NCBI GenBank assembly: GCA_031383555.1
Contig: JANMZR010000275.1
Location: 1 to 17,488, forward strand
From: JANMZR01 sp031383555
GTDB taxonomy: Bacteria; Bacteroidota; Bacteroidia; Cytophagales; Spirosomataceae
DNA length: 17,488 nt
Reading direction: 5' to 3'
The first letter of the stretch is position 1. Each line of letters starts with the position of its first letter. A program made the translations under genes and the position numbers. This document shows, piece after piece, positions 1-7,143 of this stretch. Under the pieces are notes generated by a model that worked only from the letters and a program-made list of their open reading frames with translations, had not been told where the DNA came from and did not search any database.

Positions 1-1414
1 CAACGAGTTCCGAAAGACAGTTTAAATGCCCGCCTGCCCCATGGTCGTGAATAGATACGATTGGGTTATTTTCACTTTCAACCATGCCTCTTATTGCATT
101 GGCAGCCCTTTTTTGCATTTCAGGGTTTGATCTTTGTATAGCATTGAGTTCAATTCCAGAGCCGAAAGCACCTGTATCGGCTGAGGACACAGCTGCTCCT
201 CCCATGCCAATTCGATAGTTTTCACCACCCAAAACTACTACTTTATCACCCAGTGAAGGCTTTTGTTTTATTGCTTGCTCCAGTTTTCCATAACCGATGC
301 CACCTGCCAACATTATTACCTTGTCGAAGCCTAATTTTCTATTATTTTCTTCATGTTCAAATGTAAATACTGAGCCTGCAATTAATGGCTGCCCAAATTT
401 ATTTCCAAAATCTGAAGCACCATTTGAGGCTTTTATTAGGATGTCCATCGGTGTTTGGTACAGCCATTGACGCTCTTTTTGGCCATTTTCCCAAGCTCTA
501 TCTTTTTCCAAACGAGAGTAGGAAGTCATATAAACAGCCGTTCCTGCCAAAGGCAATGAGCCTTGGCCACCAGCCAATCTATCTCGAATTTCACCACCAG
601 CACCAGTGGCTGCACCGTTAAAAGGTTCTACTGTTGTTGGGAAATTATGTGTTTCAGCTTTAAGAGAAATAACCGAATCGAATTCTTTTTCTTCATAAAA
701 ATCTGGAATGTCGGCACTTTTGGGGGCAAATTGGGTTACTCGAGGTCCTTTTATGAAGGCAACATTATCTTTATAAGCTGATACAATTTCGTTAGGATTG
801 GCCTCTGATGTTTTCTTGATTAGTTTGAAAAGAGAGCTTGTTTTTTCTTCTCCATCAATGATGAAAGTACCATTGAATATTTTATGACGGCAATGTTCTG
901 AATTTACTTGCGAAAAGCCAAACACCTCAGAGTCAGTGAGTTTTCTGCCAATTTTAGTTGAAAGTTTATTTAGATATTCAACCTCTTCTGTATTTAAAGA
1001 AAGCCCTTGTTCTGAATTATATTTTCCAATATTATCAATTTCTAAAATAGCCTCTGGTTGAATATCAATTGTAAAAATAGTTTGATTAAGTTCAAAATAT
1101 TTTTGAGAAAGCATTGGGTCAAATTCTTGAAAAGCAACTTCAACTTTATTGAATTCCTCAATTCTTATAATATCATCTATTCCCATATTCTGAGTTATTT
1201 CCACTGCATTAGTGCTCCATGGGGTTATCATGGTTGCTCTTGGGCCAATAAAACATCCTTTTAATATTGATTCTGAATTATTTATAATCGTAAATTGACT
1301 ATCAAGTTGACTATTAAAAAGCCAATTTAATTTATCGAGATTGGTATTGGAAATTTTCTCAATTGTATGAACAACAAATACTTGGTTGGATTGGCCTCCG
1401 AAGAAATGAATCAT
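1..1414 (-). CDS. purL: Phosphoribosylformylglycinamidine synthase, N-terminal part (cut by window edge)
   Basis: PurL converts FGAR, glutamine and ATP to FGAM in the fourth step of purine synthesis in the cytosol. The frame is open without a stop from the ATG at 1412-1414 to the window edge, giving 471 codons. The family-defining strings are visible: QVNSEHCRHKIFN at about 169-181, AETHNFPTTVEPFNGAATG at about 253-271 followed by GEIRD, and GGENYRIGMGGAA at about 396-408 in the first AIRS-like half. The truncated C-terminus should hold the second synthase half and the glutamine amidotransferase, since Bacteroidota normally carry the long (about 1,200-residue) single-chain form; that is family knowledge, not seen here. 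The start MIHFF fits the family. A good promoter-like pair lies about 160 bases upstream. Identification is very secure. Confidence 0.97.
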   Translation of the reverse strand, partial: MIHFFGGQSNQVFVVHTIEKISNTNLDKLNWLFNSQLDSQFTIINNSESILKGCFIGPRATMITPWSTNAVEITQNMGIDDIIRIEEFNKVEVAFQEFDPMLSQKYFELNQTIFTIDIQPEAILEIDNIGKYNSEQGLSLNTEEVEYLNKLSTKIGRKLTDSEVFGFSQVNSEHCRHKIFNGTFIIDGEEKTSSLFKLIKKTSEANPNEIVSAYKDNVAFIKGPRVTQFAPKSADIPDFYEEKEFDSVISLKAETHNFPTTVEPFNGAATGAGGEIRDRLAGGQGSLPLAGTAVYMTSYSRLEKDRAWENGQKERQWLYQTPMDILIKASNGASDFGNKFGQPLIAGSVFTFEHEENNRKLGFDKVIMLAGGIGYGKLEQAIKQKPSLGDKVVVLGGENYRIGMGGAAVSSADTGAFGSGIELNAIQRSNPEMQKRAANAIRGMVESENNPIVSIHDHGAGGHLNCLSELV

Positions 1415-1574
1415 TTTTGGAATATTTGGGAAATAATAAATCGATTATGTGCTCTAAAAAAATACAACTCAAAGTATTGAAATAGAGTCGTTTAAATAAG
1501 TTTGAAAATATAAATTTCAAATTTCTGTCTATTTTCTCGAACTTTTTTAACTAAGATTTAATGCAAATTTAACC

Positions 1575-1604
1575 CAAATATATTATCATTTTTAATATTT
1601 CAAA
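1575..1604 (-). promoter_or_regulatory. Bacteroidota-type promoter candidate for purL
   Basis: On the minus strand TTTG (plus 1601-1604) is followed after 18 bases by TATATTTG (plus 1575-1582). This matches the Bacteroidota consensus TTTG / TAnnTTTG with acceptable spacing. It is the only place in the window where I found both elements. It would give a leader of roughly 150 nt before purL. A second -7-like match (TAAATTTG, plus 1564-1571) has no partner. Such AT-rich motifs occur by chance in this DNA. Confidence 0.42.
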
Positions 1605-1660
1605 ATGGTTTATATTACAAATTGGAAAAATACTATTTTTGGAAAGTGGGACTGATTTTA

Positions 1661-2338
1661 TTATTGCTCAACCACAAGGCCATCAACACATTTAAGGGTT
1701 CTTTTTTTGTGTTTTTCAATTAAAAGATAGTCGTGGGAGGCCATAAGTATGGCAGTGCCAGCTGTATTGATGTCTTCAAAAGTTTTCATAATTTGTTCAG
1801 AAACTTCAGGGTCGAGATTACCAGTAGGTTCATCGGCTAATATTATTTGTGGCTCATTAAGCAAGGCCCTGGCAATCACTACTCTTTGTTGTTCGCCACC
1901 TGAAAGTTGATGTGGGAATTTGTCAAGTGAATTTTCAAGTCCAACTTGCGCTAATACAATTGAAATTCTAGCGTTCATTTTTGCCTTATTTTCCCAACCA
2001 GTAGCTTCCAATATAAAATAAAGATTGTCATGGATATTTCGATCCATAAACAATTGAAAATCTTGAAATACTACGCCAATTTTCCGTCTGAGATAGGGAA
2101 TTTGCGATTTTTTGATAGAGTGAAGCTCAAAGTCAGAAATATAACCTAGGCCCCTTTCAAGCCACAAGTCGGCGTATAGAGTTTTTAATAATGAACTTTT
2201 ACCACTTCCAGTGCGACCAATTAAATACAAAAATTCACCTTTTTCTATATCAAAATTAACATCAGAAAGCACCAAAGTGCTTTCTGACTGATAAATATAT
2301 GCATGCTTTAAAGACAAAATTATATTTGAAGGAAGCAT
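1661..2338 (-). CDS. ftsE: Cell-division ABC ATPase FtsE
   Basis: FtsE is the cytosolic ATPase of the FtsEX complex, which sits at the division site and controls peptidoglycan hydrolases. The 225-residue protein is a single ABC domain of normal FtsE length. It has Walker A GRTGSGKSS at 41-49, a Q-loop Gln at 92, the LSGGEQ signature at 145-150, Walker B IILADE at 165-170 and the switch His at 202. The string LADEPTGNLDP is typical of the FtsE/LolD/MacB group, and the N-terminal IGRTGSGKSSLLK context favours FtsE. No ftsX is adjacent, which is common in Bacteroidota (family knowledge). It lies in the same direction as the transaldolase gene upstream. The first 22 codons are present a second time just upstream (2365-2429), so the true start needs care; ATG 2336-2338 is the only one in frame with the ATPase. 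Confidence 0.9.
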   Translation of the reverse strand: MLPSNIILSLKHAYIYQSESTLVLSDVNFDIEKGEFLYLIGRTGSGKSSLLKTLYADLWLERGLGYISDFELHSIKKSQIPYLRRKIGVVFQDFQLFMDRNIHDNLYFILEATGWENKAKMNARISIVLAQVGLENSLDKFPHQLSGGEQQRVVIARALLNEPQIILADEPTGNLDPEVSEQIMKTFEDINTAGTAILMASHDYLLIEKHKKRTLKCVDGLVVEQ

Positions 2339-2429
2339 GTTGAATTGTCGGTTAAATTAAGGATAAAGTGCTTTCGGACTGATAAATATAAGCATGCTTT
2401 AAAGACAAAATTATATTTGAAGGAAGCAT
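2274..2429 (-). repeat. Tandem duplication of the ftsE 5' end (two 65-base copies, 91-base period)
   Basis: Bases 2274-2338 (ftsE codons 1 to about 22) recur at 2365-2429 with only two differences, separated by 26 unique bases. Both differences are synonymous when the copies are read in the ftsE frame (Ala GCA/GCT, Ser TCA/TCC). The upstream copy also begins with ATG (2427-2429) and encodes the same 22 residues. It then runs into three different codons and a TAA at 2352-2354, so it makes a possible 25-residue peptide. The period of 91 is not a multiple of three, so the upstream copy cannot extend the ATPase. The upstream ATG lies 9 bases after the transaldolase stop. Confidence 0.93.
2352..2429 (-). 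pseudogene. Truncated duplicate of the ftsE start (25 codons)
   Basis: This short open frame starts at ATG 2427-2429 and ends at TAA 2352-2354. Residues 1-22 are identical to FtsE residues 1-22 and the last three (SLI) come from the spacer. It is best read as a by-product of the duplication. If translated, ribosomes would terminate 13 bases before the real ftsE start, so it could act as a leader peptide that couples ftsE translation to the transaldolase gene. That role is inference only; no ATP-binding motif is included. Confidence 0.55.
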
Positions 2430-2438
2430 ATTTGTTTT

Positions 2439-3095
2439 TTATCCGTTTGCTTTTTTATGGTCTGCTAAAAATTGCGCCAATCCTTTGTCAGTTAGTGGAT
2501 GATTCAAAAGTGCCAAAATAACCGAAAGAGGTCCAGTCATTACATCAGAGCCAATTTCAGCGCATTTAAGTATATGAATTGGATGCCTAATTGATGCGGC
2601 TAATATTTCTGTACCAAATGTGTAATTATCAAAAATTGTTCTAATTTGCTGTATCAATTCTAAGCCATCATAAGAAATATCGTCGAGCCTACCAATAAAT
2701 GGCGACACATAACCAGCTCCTGCTTTGGCTGCTAAAAGCGCCTGACCAGCCGAAAATATTAATGTGCAATTAGTTTTTATTCCTTTTTCGGAAAAATATT
2801 TTAATGCCTTCACACCATCCTTAATCATTGGGATTTTCACAACAATTTTTTCGTCAATTTCGGCTAATTCTTCACCTTCATGAATCATTCCTGCCAAATC
2901 AGTTGCTATTACTTCGGCACTTACATCGCCATCAACTATATTACAAATTGCCTTATAATGCGAGAAAACGGCATTTTTTCCAGAAATGCCTTCTTTTGCC
3001 ATTAATGAAGGGTTAGTAGTTACGCCATCTAAAATGCCTAATTCGTGAGCTTCTTTTATATCATTAAGATTAGCTGTGTCGATAAAAAATTTCAT
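2439..3095 (-). CDS. tal: Transaldolase, small TalC/FSA-type
   Basis: The protein belongs to the short decameric transaldolase/fructose-6-phosphate aldolase family (about 215-220 residues; here 218) and moves a dihydroxyacetone unit in the non-oxidative pentose phosphate pathway. Visible landmarks are MKFFIDTANL at the N-terminus, TTNPS at 26-30, the Schiff-base lysine K87 in VVKIP, TNCTLIFS at 108-115 and SPFIGRLDD at 131-139. Two positions that separate activities in this family read as transaldolase: Glu at 61 (Gln in E. coli FSA) and Phe at 133 (Tyr in FSA). It precedes ftsE by about 100 bases in the same direction, with the duplicated ftsE 5' end between them. The start is the first ATG and carries the strictly typical N-terminus. 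Confidence 0.95.
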   Translation of the reverse strand: MKFFIDTANLNDIKEAHELGILDGVTTNPSLMAKEGISGKNAVFSHYKAICNIVDGDVSAEVIATDLAGMIHEGEELAEIDEKIVVKIPMIKDGVKALKYFSEKGIKTNCTLIFSAGQALLAAKAGAGYVSPFIGRLDDISYDGLELIQQIRTIFDNYTFGTEILAASIRHPIHILKCAEIGSDVMTGPLSVILALLNHPLTDKGLAQFLADHKKANG

Positions 3096-3127
3096 ATTTT
3101 TTTGTTGGGTTTTAATAAATTTAATTG

Positions 3128-3135
3128 CAAATTTA
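3128..3135 (-). promoter_or_regulatory. Possible -7 element for the transaldolase gene
   Basis: TAAATTTG on the minus strand matches TAnnTTTG 33 bases upstream of the transaldolase ATG. No TTG lies at the expected -33 distance, so support is weak. Confidence 0.28.
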
Positions 3136-3263
3136 GCATATTTAATCTGATTTTTTGGTTAATAAATACTCGAAAAAAAGTTAACAAAATAGAGATTCAT
3201 TTTTGATATGAATTTTATTTGAATCCGAAAGGTATCAGGTAAATAATAAGATTATTTTGTATG

Positions 3264-3791
3264 CTAAACAAAAATATTGGCTCTAGCCTCAGCTTTTATG
3301 TTTTGAAGGGCTTTTTCAATTATATTATGCTCGGCTTTAATCATCGTTTTGAGAATACTTTTCGAAAGTTCTATACCGTTGGCTTGGGGGTCGAGGCCCA
3401 TGGCGGCTTCATTTATGTTGCCGATAGTAAGCTCAACGGCATTTTTTACCTCAGTCCAAGCATTATCACTCATGTAAATTTGTTGTGAGTGGTTGTGATT
3501 AAATTCATCCCTAATTTCGTTTATTAAAACCTGATGGAAGTCGGCTACATTAAGTACCTTCCCGTTGAGTCTTATTAAAATATTTTGTGGTGAAATTCTC
3601 TCTAAAAGTAAGCAAATACGCTCATAAGCCTGAAGTTGTAAGGGTAAAGTTATTTTTTTATTTTCCGATTTTACTTCAATAAGTTTTACTTCATTTTGGC
3701 CATTAATCATAGATTTAACAGTAATATACATGCCAAATAGTACTAATGATGCAGGTATTAAAATTAAAAATATTTGAGATAACTTATCCAT
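3264..3791 (-). CDS. Conserved N-terminally anchored protein of unknown function (DUF7935-like)
   Basis: The 175-residue protein has one hydrophobic segment at about 5-25 (LSQIFLILIPASLVLFGMYI) and then a soluble, mostly helical body. The stretch YERICLLLERISPQNILIRL and the later EFNHNHSQQIYMSDNAW match, from memory, a conserved Bacteroidota family annotated as DUF7935; I could not verify that assignment. No catalytic motif is apparent. It is divergently transcribed from the IscA-like gene, with 96 bases between the starts. A possible -7 element TAGTTTTG lies at plus 3833-3840 on the minus strand, again without a clear -33 partner. The role is unknown; the topology suggests a membrane-tethered cytoplasmic domain. 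Confidence 0.82.
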   Translation of the reverse strand: MDKLSQIFLILIPASLVLFGMYITVKSMINGQNEVKLIEVKSENKKITLPLQLQAYERICLLLERISPQNILIRLNGKVLNVADFHQVLINEIRDEFNHNHSQQIYMSDNAWTEVKNAVELTIGNINEAAMGLDPQANGIELSKSILKTMIKAEHNIIEKALQNIKAEARANIFV

Positions 3792-3887
3792 TGGTCGTAA
3801 TTGATTATTTTTATGAATATTTTTTTGAGAAACAAAACTACTGTATTTCTATTAATTTTTTTAAATATTATTGCCTTTTACCCTTAT

Positions 3888-4184
3888 ATGAATATTATCC
3901 AACCGATAAGTATATCAAGTCGAGCAAAATCTGAAATTGAAAATATAATTACCGAGAAACTAATTTCTGATAATTACGGCCTAAGAGTTGGCCTTAAAGG
4001 TGCTGGTTGTGGAGCTACCTATTTATTGGGGTTTGACCTACCTTCGTCAGATGATGAAGTTTATGATATTCAAAATATTAAAGTGATTATAAATAGAAAG
4101 CACCTTATGTACCTGCTAGGCATTGGTATTGATTTTGAAAAAGGAGAAGAGGGACTTGGGTTTACTTTTTTGCCGAAAAATTAA
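3888..4184 (+). CDS. HesB/IscA-like (A-type iron-sulfur carrier fold) protein with a single cysteine
   Basis: From ATG 3888 the protein has 98 residues and the HesB/IscA pattern: ISISSRAKSEIENII at the N-terminus, LRVGLKGAGCG at about 32-42, LGFDLPSSDDEVY at about 47-59, and KHLMYLLGIGIDF at about 71-83. Classic A-type carriers bind Fe-S or iron with three cysteines. Here only Cys41 is present and the C-terminal CGCGxSF-type end is missing; the protein stops at GFTFLPKN. From memory a one-Cys subfamily like this exists in Bacteroidota, so this is probably a natural variant rather than damage. I reject the ATG at 3801 because the extra 29 residues are hydrophobic and not part of the family. 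The kinase gene starts 11 bases after its stop, suggesting one operon. Confidence 0.83.
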   Translation: MNIIQPISISSRAKSEIENIITEKLISDNYGLRVGLKGAGCGATYLLGFDLPSSDDEVYDIQNIKVIINRKHLMYLLGIGIDFEKGEEGLGFTFLPKN

Positions 4185-4195
4185 CTAAATAAATC

Positions 4196-6280
4196 ATGTT
4201 TCGCACAAAAAATTTTTATACAAAAAATACTTTTACTATAGGAATTATATTATTATTTATTTTATTAATTTTTAGAGCAATTTCCATTTATTTTAAATTA
4301 CCTAGGCCAATATATTACTCCAATTTATTTAACTCAAATGCATTTGCACTTTCTGAAATAAACCCTTCTCTTGGCGACTTCCTTATCAATTCATTTCTGT
4401 TACTTTTATTAGTATTATTTATTTATTTTAGATTAAAAAAAGTCGAATTAGAAAAATATAATATGTTTATAGTCAATATATTATTGATTATTTTATCGCT
4501 ATTTAGTTTGGCTTTATTTATTAATTCAATTTTAAGTATTTATGTTGGGTCTCAATATTTATTTGACTTAAAATTAAATTTTTCTTTGTCAGATTGGACC
4601 TTTAAAATCGCAGTTATTCTTGTTTTTATAATAAATGCATCCATTTATTTATTTATTCAAAATTTGGTTGTTTCTGGTTTTAGGAAAATAGATTTATCTA
4701 AAACTATGCTGGCTACTTTTATCTTAAGTATTATATTTTTATCCTCTTTATTGATTTATTTTTTTGAATTTTCAATCCTTTTTTTACTCCTAAATTTAGC
4801 CTATTGTTTTATAATATTTAGGTTAAATTATCAATTATCGATAAATAAATACAGCTACAAACTATTAGTTTATTTAGGTGTAACGGCTCTTTTTTGCAGT
4901 ATTTATTCCACAATTATTGATTATAAGCAGTCTCTAAATTCAGAATTTTTGAAGAAACAGCAATTTGGTAAATCGAAACTTGAAGATAATGATAAAATGG
5001 GTGAATTTTTGATAGAAATTGCAGACGAAAGCATTAAAAACAGTGATCCAATAAAAAAAAATTTAGGAGAGAGGGCAATAAATTTTGATTTAATTGACAA
5101 GGAAGTAAAGAATGTTCACCTTAAAAACTGGTTTGATAAATATGAAATAAAAATATACTATTATGACGTAAATGGGAAAAATTTAAAAAACAGATTTGCT
5201 GACTCATATGAAATTAAATGGAATAATTATTTAACAAAAGGTGAAAATACAATAATTGACAACTTGATTTTTATACCAGGAGATCAATACTCAAATACGA
5301 AAAAATATTTAAATAGAATAAGGCTTACAACCAATAATAATTCGCAAATTACCCTACTTATTTTACTTGAAGGGATTAAAAAAAATAGTGAAATCGATAA
5401 ATTTATGGGTGTAAACCCAGGTAAAAATTTGAAATATAATTTTTATGTTTTTTCAAATATAGATACAGATGACGTAGGTTCACTTAATAATGACTACCAA
5501 AAAGGAAATGTAAAAAATCTCCTTTTAAACCCTGAAATATATAATAAAGTATTGACTATTAATGGAATAAACTATGCAGCTTTTCGAAATCCGGCGGGTG
5601 AATCGGTTTTAGTATTTTCATCAGAAAAATTATTTTCAGAAATATTTATTGACTTCCTTTTTCTTTTTACAATCCTTCTCATTGTGTTTATTTTGGGCTT
5701 ATTATTAGTTGCTATTTTTCGAAATACTAAAATATTTGAGCAATCTTATTCTAGTAAAATTCAAGCTTATTTTGGCCTTATCTTTTTTGTACCATTTTTA
5801 ATTTCAATTGTTCTTATTTTTCAAGTTATAAATAAATCATCTAAAGAAAAGGAAAAAATCAATACTGAAGCATTAGTCAATAAAATAACCAATGAATTTT
5901 TGAAATTAACTGAAATAGCTCCTTTAAATATAAAGAATAAATACTTTTGGGAAGATGAAATCGTCGATTTGAAAGCAAAATTCAATAGCGATCTTCATAT
6001 TTATAATTTGGATGGTATATTTTTAAGTGGCTCAGGATTTATCAAAAAAAGCCTATCCAAAAATACAATTTCAGCAATTGATTTAGCTTCTAAAAATGCA
6101 AATAACCTATTGTTTGAAAAAGACGGCTCCATCTATAAATACATTCTTAATAAAAATGGCAGGAAATTGGGCATTTTCGCCATTCCCAATTTTTTATTTG
6201 CTAGTTCTGAAAGCAATGAAATACATAATTTACTGAGGAGTATTTTTTCGACATTTGCACTCCTTTTTCTTCTATTTTAG
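4196..6280 (+). CDS. Multi-TM sensor histidine kinase, N-terminal sensory part (frameshifted gene)
   Basis: This 694-residue frame is the sensory half of a single kinase gene that continues in another frame to 7143. About six hydrophobic helices occupy residues 13-245. They are followed by a polar, probably extracytoplasmic region (about 245-485), two more helices (about 487-512 and 530-548), another soluble region (about 550-675), and a last helix cut short by TAG 6278-6280. Base composition is extremely A+T-rich: 13 of 60 bases were G or C in the sample 4261-4320. A one-base loss in the T run 6264-6268 explains the stop, because adding one T gives an uninterrupted TM helix and HAMP linker. 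With that repair the protein is about 982 residues. It follows the IscA-like gene closely. Neither the ligand nor the partner response regulator is visible in the window. Confidence 0.8.
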   Translation: MFRTKNFYTKNTFTIGIILLFILLIFRAISIYFKLPRPIYYSNLFNSNAFALSEINPSLGDFLINSFLLLLLVLFIYFRLKKVELEKYNMFIVNILLIILSLFSLALFINSILSIYVGSQYLFDLKLNFSLSDWTFKIAVILVFIINASIYLFIQNLVVSGFRKIDLSKTMLATFILSIIFLSSLLIYFFEFSILFLLLNLAYCFIIFRLNYQLSINKYSYKLLVYLGVTALFCSIYSTIIDYKQSLNSEFLKKQQFGKSKLEDNDKMGEFLIEIADESIKNSDPIKKNLGERAINFDLIDKEVKNVHLKNWFDKYEIKIYYYDVNGKNLKNRFADSYEIKWNNYLTKGENTIIDNLIFIPGDQYSNTKKYLNRIRLTTNNNSQITLLILLEGIKKNSEIDKFMGVNPGKNLKYNFYVFSNIDTDDVGSLNNDYQKGNVKNLLLNPEIYNKVLTINGINYAAFRNPAGESVLVFSSEKLFSEIFIDFLFLFTILLIVFILGLLLVAIFRNTKIFEQSYSSKIQAYFGLIFFVPFLISIVLIFQVINKSSKEKEKINTEALVNKITNEFLKLTEIAPLNIKNKYFWEDEIVDLKAKFNSDLHIYNLDGIFLSGSGFIKKSLSKNTISAIDLASKNANNLLFEKDGSIYKYILNKNGRKLGIFAIPNFLFASSESNEIHNLLRSIFSTFALLFLLF
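6264..6268 (+). other. Frameshift site in the histidine kinase gene (T run)
   Basis: Upstream codons are in the frame of 4196; downstream codons encoding SILAFSIFISEKLTKPLK and the HAMP domain are one frame back. The switch can be made anywhere between about 6263 and 6275, and the run of five T at 6264-6268 is the natural slip point. One more T restores ALLFSSILAF without a break. It could be a real mutation, a phase-variable tract or a sequencing error. No canonical X XXY YYZ slippery heptamer in the zero frame is present. Confidence 0.8.
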
Positions 6281-6339
6281 CGTTTTCAATATTCATTTCT
6301 GAAAAACTTACAAAACCATTAAAATTAATCACAAATTAC

Positions 6340-7143
6340 TTGCAAAATACTGATTTACAGAATACTAACAGGCCAATTAATTGGAAAGCAAAAGATGAAA
6401 TTGGCCTATTGGTTAATGGTTACAATGCTATGTTGGAAAAAATAGAATTAGGTAAAATGGAAATTTCAAAACAAGAAAAGCAATCTGCTTGGCAAGATAT
6501 CGCCCGTCAGGTTGCCCATGAGATTAAAAATCCGCTTACCCCGATGAAACTCAATTTGCAATTTCTCAATAATAGTATTGAAAAGTCCGAGGGTAAAAGC
6601 AAAGAAATTTTAGAGAAAAACATTAAAAATTTATTGTATAATATAGAAAATATTACTGAAATAGTAGATTCATTTAGTGATTATGCACGTATGCCATTGC
6701 CAAAATTGGTAAAGGTTGACCTTGTAAAAACTTTGGAATTGGCCTACCTTAACTTTAAAAATACAGAAGGAATTGCGCTGAATCTGAATTTGAAACTTAA
6801 AAACGCTTATGTACAAGGTGACGAGAAAGTACTATTTCAAATATTTAATAATCTCATTATTAATGCGTTACAGTCTGTTAAAATAGGGTCAATGCCAGAT
6901 ATTCGGATTGAATTAAAGAAAGTAGCCCAAAAATATATATTCAGTTTTGTTGATAATGGAACAGGTATTTCAGAAGAATTACAAAAGAAAGTATTTTTGC
7001 CTAATTTTTCCACAAAAAAAGAAGGCTCAGGAGTTGGTCTTTCGTTGGCCAAATGGGGTATTGAAAATATGAATGGTAAAATATGGTTTGAAACTGAAAT
7101 CAATAAGGGTACTTGCTTTTTTATCGAATTGGATGAGGCTTAA
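6340..7143 (+). CDS. Sensor histidine kinase, C-terminal HAMP-HisKA-HATPase part (NtrY-like)
   Basis: This is the catalytic half of the kinase gene beginning at 4196. The frame is open from upstream of 6241 and has no ATG near its start; the TTG at 6340 lies within the HAMP domain and is probably not a real start. Counting from 6340, HAMP ends near residue 35 (KDEIGLLVNGYNAML). The phospho-acceptor His is residue 60 in VAHEIKNPLTPMKL, the NtrY-type H-box. The N-box is FNNLIINAL, G1 is DNGTGI, and G2 is GSGVGLSLAKWGIENM near the end. All residues for ATP binding and autophosphorylation appear intact. The stop TAA 7141-7143 touches the stop of the convergent gene without a single base between them. 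Alone, this half would be a soluble, signal-blind kinase. Confidence 0.88.
   Translation: MQNTDLQNTNRPINWKAKDEIGLLVNGYNAMLEKIELGKMEISKQEKQSAWQDIARQVAHEIKNPLTPMKLNLQFLNNSIEKSEGKSKEILEKNIKNLLYNIENITEIVDSFSDYARMPLPKLVKVDLVKTLELAYLNFKNTEGIALNLNLKLKNAYVQGDEKVLFQIFNNLIINALQSVKIGSMPDIRIELKKVAQKYIFSFVDNGTGISEELQKKVFLPNFSTKKEGSGVGLSLAKWGIENMNGKIWFETEINKGTCFFIELDEA

Noticed and set aside
385..1264. Plus-strand open frames at 385-621, 563-781 and 1058-1264
   Set aside because: They lie antisense to purL, whose minus-strand reading is unambiguous.
3241..3257. AAATAAT / ATTATTT hairpin as a terminator
   Set aside because: It is made only of A-T pairs and has no T tail in the orientation of the gene ending at 3264.
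3801..3887. Upstream start for the IscA-like protein
   Set aside because: The added 29 residues are a hydrophobic stretch not found in this protein family; ATG 3888 begins directly at the conserved domain.
6255..6282. Programmed -1 frameshifting in the kinase gene
   Set aside because: No slippery heptamer of the X XXY YYZ type exists in the zero frame before the TAG, and no strong stimulatory stem-loop is apparent, so a plain indel in the T run is more likely.
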